Assembly: GCA_016196035.1 (NCBI GenBank)
Contig: JACPYM010000002.1
Location: 186,001-250,000, forward strand
DNA from: Acidobacteriota bacterium
GTDB taxonomy: Bacteria; Acidobacteriota; Blastocatellia; RBC074
Direction: 5' to 3'
DNA length: 64,000 bases
Made by a program: the position numbers and the translations under genes. The notes under the pieces were generated by a model. The model ran no database searches, was not told the origin of the DNA, and saw nothing but the letters and a program-made list of their open reading frames with translations. Shown in pieces: positions 7,696-16,200 of this stretch (positions are counted from its first letter, which is position 1; each line of letters opens with the position of its first letter).

Positions 7696-8130
7696 TCAAT
7701 CCCCAGCCCAGATGCCCAAGCACTGACTGGCATCGAATTCGACCACGGTACGGTAGGCCGGATCCTCCTTGTATGGAAGGATCACCATCCAGCGCTGCTC
7801 CCCGTTATATTGAATATCCTCTCGATCAATTAGCACGTGTGGCCCGATGAGGTGAATAGCAGGCTCAAGTATCTCCGGGTTGAAACCCTTGAACTGTCGC
7901 TCTACTTCACGAAGAAAGGACGGAAGGTTTGGCATGATGCTACGTGCGAGGTCTTTCTCGCTATCGCTTGGCAGCGGCGCTGGATGCGCCTCGATCGTGA
8001 GTCTCGTCATAAACAAAAGGTCAACTTCTGACGCGAACACAGACCCAAACGCAAGGGGTAAGTGAACTCGCCAGCCGAAAGGGTCGGCACTGAGTTCTGT
8101 CAATAGTTGCTCGAAAGATGGTTCACTCAT
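7696..8130 (-). CDS. Hypothetical protein, 144 residues
   Basis: I do not recognise a family. The protein is acidic and soluble, with no signal peptide or membrane segment. It begins MSEPSFEQLLTELSADPFGWR and ends with a beta-rich half (GEQRWMVILPYKEDPAYRTVVEFD). The look resembles small cytoplasmic immunity-type proteins, but nothing toxin-like lies beside it. It is immediately upstream, in the same frame and on the same strand, of the BPL_N lipoprotein, so the two may be co-transcribed. The codon usage is coherent over the whole frame, which supports a real gene. Confidence 0.6.
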   Translation of the reverse strand: MSEPSFEQLLTELSADPFGWRVHLPLAFGSVFASEVDLLFMTRLTIEAHPAPLPSDSEKDLARSIMPNLPSFLREVERQFKGFNPEILEPAIHLIGPHVLIDREDIQYNGEQRWMVILPYKEDPAYRTVVEFDASQCLGIWAGD

Positions 8131-8191
8131 CGCATACTCTTCCTTTGCCGCCTAGACCGGTTTGCAATTGCGTTTACGGGAGCGCGTTGGC

Positions 8192-8289
8192 CGGGACGGT
8201 ACTGCGCGCGTGAGCAAGCGGCGCGTCAAGTTTACGCCGTTGGCCGAACCGCTCAGGCTCCGCTTGCTGACGCGCGCGGTACCGTCCCG
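8192..8289. repeat. Inverted repeat, family A copy 3
   Basis: Arms 8192-8221 and 8260-8289 match at 28 of 30 positions. The conserved core GCGCGCGTGAGCAAGCGG is flanked by the outer pairs CGGGACG/CGTCCCG, which are different from the outer pairs of copies 2 and 4. It lies 19 bases beyond the stop of the ATP-grasp gene, on the downstream side. Confidence 0.88.
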
Positions 8290-8307
8290 CTGCGCAAGCC
8301 CCGCTTC

Positions 8308-9504
8308 TTACGCCGTCGGCTTATCCGGCAACGGCGCCGTCGCATAGAAATCCTGATAAAACCGCTCGGTATAACTGTCCAGTAATTCCTTCACTCGTTC
8401 GTGCGCGGGCGAGGCGACGATCAGCCCAGCGTGGTATTCCTTGTTCATCCGCCAAACGATTTCGGGATCGGTGTAAGCCGCCGTGTCGGGCCATTCCTGC
8501 TTGGCCAGCGAGATCAAAATGCCGGCGTAATCCTGCCGCAGCTCTTTCAAACGATATGGTTTCTCTGCCGTAGCAGTTTCGATCTTCGCCCATTCGCCCC
8601 AGAGATTCAGCCCGGTGGCCGCTTCGACCATCTCGGCGATGTTGGCCCCGCCGACGCGCGCGGCGATTTCCAGAAAGTAAAAATGCCCATCGGCGTGGCT
8701 GCGGATGAATTCGGCGTGCGTGACGCCGCGCACCATCTTGAGCGCGTGGATGACTTCGTGATTGATGGATTCGAGGGCGGCGGTTTCCAGACTTTCCCGC
8801 GGCAGGATGCGCGTGGTGAAGACACCGCCACTGTGCGCCACATTCATCGGCGTGTCGCCATATTTGCTGACGGCGGCAAAGACGACTTCGCGTTCAGAGA
8901 CGACCGAATCCACATGATAAACACCGCCCGGCACGAAGCGTTCGAGCAGGTGATGCGATTGCTGGTCACCGAGTTGATCAAGCACCGGCCAAAGCTCTTG
9001 GGCGGTGTTGATTTTCTTGATGCCAATGGCCGAAGCCGACGAGCGCGGCTTCAACACCCAGGGGCCGGGCACGCGCGTCATGTATTCGCGCAGCTTGTCG
9101 TAATTGAGCACGGGCGCGAAATCGGGCACGCGGATGCCGTATTCGTGCGCCTGCGCGCGCATCGCCAGTTTGTCGCGGAAGTGGCGGCTGGTCGTTTCAC
9201 CCATGCCGGGAATGCGCAAGTGTTCGCGCAAGGCGGCGGCCATCTCGATGTCAAATTCATCGAGCGCCACGATGCGGTCGAGGTGTTCGCGGCGCGCCAG
9301 ATAGCTGACGGCGTTGCTGACCTCGGCGCGGATGGTCAGGCTGGGCATCAGGTAAACTTCGTCCAGACACTCGCGCGGCCAGTGGGCGTCTTTCAGCTTT
9401 TCATCGGTCAACAACAGCACACGCCAGCCTTGGCGCTTGCATTCGCGCATGAACTCCTGGCCTTTTTCATAACTGGTCATGCAAAGGATCGTCAGTTCGG
9501 ACAT
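8308..9504 (-). CDS. ATP-grasp domain protein (carboxylate-amine ligase type)
   Basis: This 398-residue protein has the order expected of ATP-grasp ligases: a pre-ATP-grasp domain (about 1-100, [18 protein letters not shown]), an ATP-binding segment [17 protein letters not shown] (about 148-164) and a metal-binding segment [17 protein letters not shown] (about 275-291). Such enzymes join a carboxylate to an amine or thiol through an acyl-phosphate. No signal peptide is present, so it is cytoplasmic. No partner biosynthetic gene lies beside it, so the substrates are unknown. The ATG at 9504 follows a short AGGAGC-like sequence on the minus strand. Confidence 0.85.
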   Translation of the reverse strand: MSELTILCMTSYEKGQEFMRECKRQGWRVLLLTDEKLKDAHWPRECLDEVYLMPSLTIRAEVSNAVSYLARREHLDRIVALDEFDIEMAAALREHLRIPGMGETTSRHFRDKLAMRAQAHEYGIRVPDFAPVLNYDKLREYMTRVPGPWVLKPRSSASAIGIKKINTAQELWPVLDQLGDQQSHHLLERFVPGGVYHVDSVVSEREVVFAAVSKYGDTPMNVAHSGGVFTTRILPRESLETAALESINHEVIHALKMVRGVTHAEFIRSHADGHFYFLEIAARVGGANIAEMVEAATGLNLWGEWAKIETATAEKPYRLKELRQDYAGILISLAKQEWPDTAAYTDPEIVWRMNKEYHAGLIVASPAHERVKELLDSYTERFYQDFYATAPLPDKPTA

Positions 9505-9685
9505 AACGTTCGTTGCTCCTGTGTGAAAGTTTGAAGGCGATGATATTGGCGAATTGAAAGCGCCGTGACCGCTGGCGCGCTGGAAATTGCTGCGGTGAAG
9601 AGTAGCACAAGGGTTGCGGATGGGGCGAGTCAGCCGTTCAGGCGGATTGCAGTTTTCTACTTTAGCGGCGTGGCGCAGCCGCCAA

Positions 9686-9770
9686 TGCGGTACAGGGAGC
9701 GGTAGCGATTTGGTCTCTCGGCGGGCTGCCTACGTGGAGTCGCCAGGTCGCTACCGCTCCTTGTACCGCA
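9686..9770. repeat. Inverted repeat, family B copy 1
   Basis: Arms 9686-9708 and 9748-9770 match at 22 of 23 positions; the one exception can form a G-U pair. The arm core is GGTACAGGGAGCGGTAGC, which recurs at 53205-53223. It lies eight bases beyond the crcB stop, in a 273-base gap between two minus-strand genes. The rest of the gap shows nothing recognisable. Confidence 0.88.
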
Positions 9771-9777
9771 CCGCCGC

Positions 9778-10155
9778 TTACAGCAACTGCGCGATGCGCA
9801 TACCGAGCCAGGCACAGAGCAAGCCGAACAGCACGCTCGCGCTGGCATAGGTCACAGCCAGCACCCATTCACCCGCGCGCAAGAGCGACAGATTCTCCAG
9901 CGAATATGCAGAAAAAGTCGTGTAGCCGCCCAGCAAGCCGGTGATCAAGGCCAGCCGCCATTCCGCCGAGGTGAGCACTTGCAGGCGGTAAAGCTCGCCC
10001 AACATGCCAATCACAAAACTGCCGCTGAGGTTGATGAAAAGGGTTGCGTAAGGAAACTTCGGGTGTTTGAGCCAACTGTTGACCAGCAGCCCTACCGCGT
10101 AGCGGCACCCGCAACCGAGCGCGCCGCCGAGCATGACACAAAGCAGATTTGTCAT
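9778..10155 (-). CDS. crcB: Fluoride-specific ion channel FluC (CrcB)
   Basis: The product is 125 residues, the usual length for the FluC/CrcB family of small four-helix membrane proteins that export fluoride as dual-topology dimers. Diagnostic motifs are GGALGCGCRY (10-19), N42 in INLSGSF and GGYTTFSAYSLE (76-87). An upstream open frame to 10278 adds 41 residues that do not belong to the family, so the ATG at 10155 is preferred. The gene follows the giant DUF11 gene on the same strand, separated by two hairpins. I did not find a fluoride riboswitch on the correct strand. Confidence 0.93.
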   Translation of the reverse strand: MTNLLCVMLGGALGCGCRYAVGLLVNSWLKHPKFPYATLFINLSGSFVIGMLGELYRLQVLTSAEWRLALITGLLGGYTTFSAYSLENLSLLRAGEWVLAVTYASASVLFGLLCAWLGMRIAQLL

Positions 10156-10169
10156 AGTAGCTAAGACAA

Positions 10170-10201
10170 AGAAGGCCAGAGCGGTTAAGCCCTGGCCTTC
10201 T
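10170..10201 (-). terminator. Candidate terminator hairpin upstream of crcB
   Basis: On the minus strand AGAAGGCCAG GGC pairs with GCTCTGGCCTTCT: a 13-bp stem with one G-U pair and a six-base loop, followed by CTTTGTCTT. It lies 67 bases after the stop of the giant gene and 15 bases before crcB. The T-tract is interrupted, so termination is likely but not certain. Confidence 0.5.
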
Positions 10202-10220
10202 GAAAAAATGATTGATTGCA

Positions 10221-10251
10221 ACCGGGGCGATGCTTGGCGAACCGCCCCGGT
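10221..10251. repeat. 9-bp hairpin just after the giant gene
   Basis: ACCGGGGCG (10221-10229) pairs perfectly with CGCCCCGGT (10243-10251) around a 13-base loop. It starts 18 bases beyond the TAA of the DUF11 gene and has no T-tract, so it may protect the 3' end of the mRNA rather than stop transcription. Confidence 0.6.
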
Positions 10252-10268
10252 ATAGCCTGTCTGCCGGC

Positions 10269-13200
10269 TTATTGGCAAGCTGGCGGAATGATCGGCACCG
10301 TCAGCGTGACGCTCGAATTCAAGGTCAGCTTATGCAAGTTGTGGCCTTGATTGAACGCGCCGGAACTCGAATTCGCATTCGAGTTCTGATTGATCTGCGC
10401 ACCGATGATGCCGACAGTGGTGCTGGTCGAAGACAGCTTCATCCAGCCCGACCGGCCCGCCGGAATGAAGTTCGTAAAGCCGTTGAACAACCGCGGGAAG
10501 CTGTTGCTCAACTGCGAACGGAACTGGCAGGTCGAGACGTTCTGGGTATAGCTCAACCCGACCTCGGCATCGTCGTAAACAAAGCCGAACAGCGAAACCA
10601 GCGTCGCGCCGCTGCGGGTGTAATTGCCGCCAATCGCGTCCACAATCAGCAACGTGTTGTTCTGATCGGCCCGGCTCGGAATATTGTCGGACACCAGCAA
10701 CGCCGGCAACCGGTTGTAATTCATGCCGTTGAAGTTCAGGTTCACAGTGGTCACAGAGGGATCCGTGCCCGCCGGGAACACCATCACTGCCGCCACCGCT
10801 TCGGCACCCAGGTTGGCCTGGTGCCCCGTCGCGAACTTCACGAACTCATCACCGATCAGACAGTTGAATGCGACCGGCAAGCCAGTGTTGTGATCAACTG
10901 CCACCGCCACAATGTACCCCGTGGCGCCCGGATCGAAGTCCGAAGCCAGGAATGTCGCGGTCTGATTCGGCGTCAGGCAGATGAAGGCATCCAGCACGGA
11001 GCAGGAAGCGCCATCCACCACGAACAAGTGCACCGTCGCCTGTTCAACACTTGAGATGTTGGTGACGCTGATGCGCGTGTTCTGCGAGTTCGGGTTCGCC
11101 GCATCCGAGGTATAGATCGGATACATCAGGATCGAACCCGCCTTTTGATCACTGATCTCAGCCGTCGCCGGGTAGCCTGGCACCGAACCTGGGCCAGGAT
11201 CGTTCGGCGGCGGGCCAATGATCGTGTCGAAGAACGCGCGGTTGTTCGCCAACAGCAGCGTCCCCGGTGTGATGATCGAGGCGAAGCCCGAGAGCGGATT
11301 CGCTTGCACCGCCAGCGTGCCCGTTTCCGGCAGACAGTTCGTCGAAGTGACGGTCGCCGTGTTGGTCACGATGATGTTCGGATGCTTCTTGGGCACCCGC
11401 GCTTGCAGGGTAATGATGACCTGTGTCGCGCGCGGGGCGGCGCATTGATTGGCCGCGCCGACCACGCCCAGATTGATCGTCACCGTTTGCGTGCCAGCCG
11501 CATCGGTCGCCGTCGTCGCGTTCGGAGCAGCGATGCCGCCGCCGCCAGCGCCCGCCGTGATGGTCACGCTATTGTTCACCAGCGTGAAGCCTTTCGGCAG
11601 CACGTCGGTCACGACTACGCCATTCGCGTTGGACGGCCCCGCATTGTTGACCGTCAAGGTGTAGGTCACTACCGAATCCGGAATCGCCGAAGCCGGGCCG
11701 CTCTTGGCGATGCTCAGATCGGATTGCGCCTGTACCGTCGTCGTCGCCGACGCCACGACCGGATTGCCCACCAGATTCGGCGGCGTCAACGAGAAGATAT
11801 TCGCGTTGTTGGTCAGGTTCTGCACGCACATCTGCGCATCCGTCAGGTTGCGAATCTGCTGGAAGTCCGCACAGACGCGCACAACGATGGTCAGCGTGCG
11901 CACGGTGCCGACCGGCGTCAAACCGCCTGCCGTACCGCCCGCTGCATCCCACACCGCCGTCACCGTCGGGCCACCCGCCACACCAGTACCGACCGAACCA
12001 ACGGCAGGAAAGACCGTCGGCGTGGTTAGTGTTGCACCGGACGAGGCGACCGCCGAAACGAAGGCGGTGCCCTGCGGCAGCAAATCGCTGATGGTGAAGT
12101 TGAGCGCCGCGCTCGGCCCTTGCGGCGAAGCCGTGATCGTGTAGGTCAGCAAATTCCCCGCGATGACCGGGTCAGGCGTGTCCACCTTGGCGGCCGTCAG
12201 CGGTGAAACAAAGGTGATGTTGACGCGATCACAGACGCTGGAATTGACGAAACGTCCATTGGCGTCCGCCGTCGTATCCGGCAAGCCCGCTTGCACCGTC
12301 GGGCCGTCGCCCGCCGTGGTCGGGTCGAACGACATGGACTCGAAGGTCACGCAGTTGTCATAGAAGGTCGGCGCCGGTTGCGGCGTGTTTGGGTCTTGAC
12401 GAACCTTGAACTTGAACTGAATCGTGCCCGCCGGGTTCGGATCGCCGTTCTGCTTCTTGTTCGGCGGCAGCGCTGGCCCGTCGCAAACCAGCGTCGCGCC
12501 ATTGCCAAAGCCGATCAAGTTTGCCGGAGCGCACGTCCAGCCGGTCGGCAGAGTGATGTCAGCGACCTGCGGCACCACGCCCGCCTTCGCCACGATGGTC
12601 TGGAAGGCCGGAATGATGTCGTTCAAGCGCGGCATCGCCGCCGTGCTTGGGCCGTTGTTGGTCACGTCAATCGTGTACTCGAAAATCGTGCCCGCCACGA
12701 CCGAGAGGCCGTCGGCGGAGGTATTCGTGTGCGATTTGACCGTCACGATGTCCGAAGTCGGGCCAACCGCGTTGGTTTGCACCGCCGTGGCCGACGTAGA
12801 GGTGTTGAAGTTGTTGATCGTCGCGTTGATGATCGCCGTGTTGGTCACGTCAACCTTCGTCGCGGGATCAATAAAGACGGTGATGTCGAACGCCGCCGTG
12901 TTATTCGGCGCGTTGGCCGACAGCAAGGGGGCAGTACATTGCACCTGACCGCCGTTCCCCGCCGGATCAACGATGCCAGTAGGCGCCGCGCAGGTGAAGG
13001 TGGCGCTGAAGGGCGCGATTTGATTGATCGCGACGTACTTGGCATTCGCCGGGATCAGGTCAAGGACGCGCACATTCGAGACATCCGATGGCCCGTTGTT
13101 GACGACGTTGATGCGGTAAGTCGCCAATGTACCCGGCACCAGCCCCGTCTGGCCCGCCGCGATGTCCACGAGGGTAACGCCTGGGACATTGCCGACCAGC

Positions 13201-16200
13201 GTGGCCGCGCCCGACGCCAGGTTGATGGTGTAAAGGCCCGAAGCGCCAGCCACGTTGAGCGAGGCATACGCCGTCGCGCCCCCGCCACTGGTAACGTCGA
13301 AGCCCACGTCCGCACTGGTATTGACGCCCAGATTGCCGACGGTCGTGACCGCGCCGGTGTTGGGCGAGGGCACGCCGTTGATGCCGCCGATGGTCACCAA
13401 CTGGTCGGTGTTGAAGTCAATGCCGTAAAGCGTCGTTTGCGTGGCCCCGGCGTTGTTGCGGTCATACGCCGCCCCTGTCACCTGCGCGCCTGCCGTCAGC
13501 GCCGTGTCCACGCCAGCCACCGCACCCGTGATCGGGTTGAGGCGGAAGTTGTCGCGGCTGTTGGCCGTCACACGAATGCGATCCACGGTCGGGTTGAAAT
13601 CAAACCCGTAATCCGTGCCCGCCGCGACGCCCGCCGATTGCGGCAACGTGAACGAAGCGCCGATCTGCGTCGCCGCGCCGGTGACTGTGTCAATCGTGTA
13701 AAGCCGCCCGGTCGTACCGCCGGTAACGCCCAACCCATAGAGCACGCCCGTCGCCGGACGGACATCAATGCCGCGTACCGACTCGCCTGCTTGCAGACCG
13801 ACGATTGCCAATGGCGCACCGATCAGCGTGCCCGGCGTGGCCGCGTTGAACCGCACCAATTGATTGGCATTGGTCAACCCAAAGACGGTCGTCGTCGCGG
13901 GCAGCGCCTGGGCGAAGGTTCCGTTCTGCACGACCTTGGTAATCGCCAGTTGCGAGTTGGCGACCACCAGATTGCTGGTCGTCAGGCTGGTGTTGTTACC
14001 GGGGTTCGGGTCGGAGGTGCCCGGCGTGCTGCCTTGTGGCGCGGACGTGATGTTGGCCGCATTGCCCACAATCGTGCCGCCCGAAACCGATTCGTTGACC
14101 TTGACGAAGAAGGTCAGCGTGCCGGTGTAACTGGCAGGCAACACGCCCGCCAGGAAGGCCGGATTCACACCCGTGTTGTCCGCCGGTACGCACGTGATCT
14201 GCGCCGTGCCGGGGTTGCCCGCCACCGTGCAAGTCAGATTGATCGGGGCCGCTGGTGTGGTGTCGGCCTGGATCGTGAAGGTGAACGGCAGCGCGGGCGG
14301 TTGCGCCGCCGGCACGAAGACGCCACCGGTCGCCAGCGCGCCGACAAAGGCCGTGTTGCCCGGCACGTTGTCCGTGATGCGCACATTGACGGCGCTGGAC
14401 GGGCCAGCATTGCCAAACGGCACGTCGTAGCGGATGTAACCACCCGCCGCCACGGAACCGGTCGGCGAATTGGCCGGGGGCAGCGCCACGGGCACAAGCG
14501 GGCCTGCGCCATCCGGGTCAACCACCGGGCTGGAAGTCTTGGCGATGCCCAGATCAGCCGACCCACGCACCAACGTCGTGTCGCAGGATTGGTTGTTGCC
14601 GTTCGCCGCCACCGTCACTACGTCAGCGTCGTTGTGTTGGCCGCCGCCGAGCGGATCAATTTCCGGCGTCGGATTGGTGTTGCGCAGCGTCACCGTCGCG
14701 CAATTAACCAGGTTCGTGCCGTCGGGCACATTCGAATCAATGTCAACCTTGACGATGATGTCGAGACTGGCCCCGGCGAAGAAGTTGCCCGCCGCGCCGG
14801 GCGCGTTCTTACAGAGCACTTCGCGCGTCGCCGCCGTGTAGGTGCAGGTGAAGCCGCCCGGCCCATTGGCAGGCACGAACGGATTGTTGGCGATGTTCGC
14901 CAGCGTGGTGCCCACTGGCAACACGTCGCGGACAATGATCGAACCGGCCCCGGTGGGCGGATTGCCTTGCGGCGGATTGTCGCCCAGCACATCGCTGGGC
15001 CCCAGGTTCCGCAGCGTCAACCGGTAATCAATGCGGGTACCCGCAATGCCGAAGTCCGGCGCTTCTTTCTTAATGGACATATCCGACTCGTGCCGCACGG
15101 TCGTGCGCTGAGTGGAAGTCGCAGTTTGCGCCACCAAGGGGCCGACCACGCCATTGCTGTCAGACCAGTTGATGACCACCGTGTTAAGCAGGCCAGCCGG
15201 ATCATCCGGATTTTGCGGCAAGGCATTCGGCGGCACGCTCGGCAGCACTTTCACGACAATCGTGATGTTGGCCGTCGCTCCTGCCGGGAACACGCCACCC
15301 GGAATCGCGGTGCATGTCACCACGTTCGCTGCTTGCGCGCAGGAGTTGGCGGCGCTGAAGACGCCCGTACCAGTGGCGGAAAGGAACTGCACCTGCGTCG
15401 CGGGCGGCAGCGTGTCAACCACGCTCACAGCTTGCGCGTCGGAAGGGCCGTTATTGTTGACCGTGATGGTGTAAGTCAGATTGGTGCCCGCCACGACCGG
15501 GTCGGGATTGTCCGTCTTGATGACGGTCACGGCGGAATCAGTCGTCACGGTCGTGTTGACCGGACCGACCGCGTTGTTGGCCAGTACCGGATCGCTGGTG
15601 GTCGCTGAAACGGTGGCGTTGTTTGCCAGCACCGTGCCATTGGCGACACTCGCGGCTACCTTGCCGACGAGGGTGATCGTCGCGGTGTTGCTGCCCGAAC
15701 GCGGCGGAATGATGTTCGGGTCGTTCGCAATCAGCGTCGCCGCCGTGCAATTGACCACGCCCGCATTGCCGTTGTCGGGCGTGCAGGTGAATTGATTGTT
15801 CGTGCTCGAAGCCGAGACGAAGCTAACGTTGGGCGGCAAGGTGTCTTTGACCACCACATTCTGCGCGTCAGATACGCCATTGTTAGTCACCGTTAGCGTG
15901 TAGGTGATGTTCGCGCCCGCATTGACGCTGGCCGGACCGGTCTTGGTGATGGCCAGGTTCGCTTCGGTGCGCACGCGGTTTTGCGTTTCGTTCGAGAGGT
16001 TATTGCCGCCATTCGGATCAGGTGTGGCCGGTGTCGCGCCGACGCCCTCTGAATGAATGGTCGCAGTGTTCTTGATTGCCGTGCCCTCAGCCACGTTTGC
16101 CAGCACGCGCGTGCGGAACGAAATCGTGCCGTTGGCACCCGCCGGCAACGTGCCGCCACCCGTCGGGGTGCAATCAAGTTGCGTGGGCAGTGGCGAGACC

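Noticed and set aside
10156-10268. Fluoride riboswitch in front of crcB
   Set aside because: A GGCGATG...AACCGCC-like string exists, but only on the plus strand, opposite to crcB, and it is part of the GC-rich 9-bp hairpin. The minus strand lacks the GATG elements of the crcB motif.
12291-15608. A 1105-codon open frame on the plus strand, opposite the giant DUF11 gene
   Set aside because: It is extremely rich in Arg, Val and His with no domain and runs antisense to a gene with strong repeat homology. Long antisense frames are expected opposite GC-rich repetitive coding sequence.
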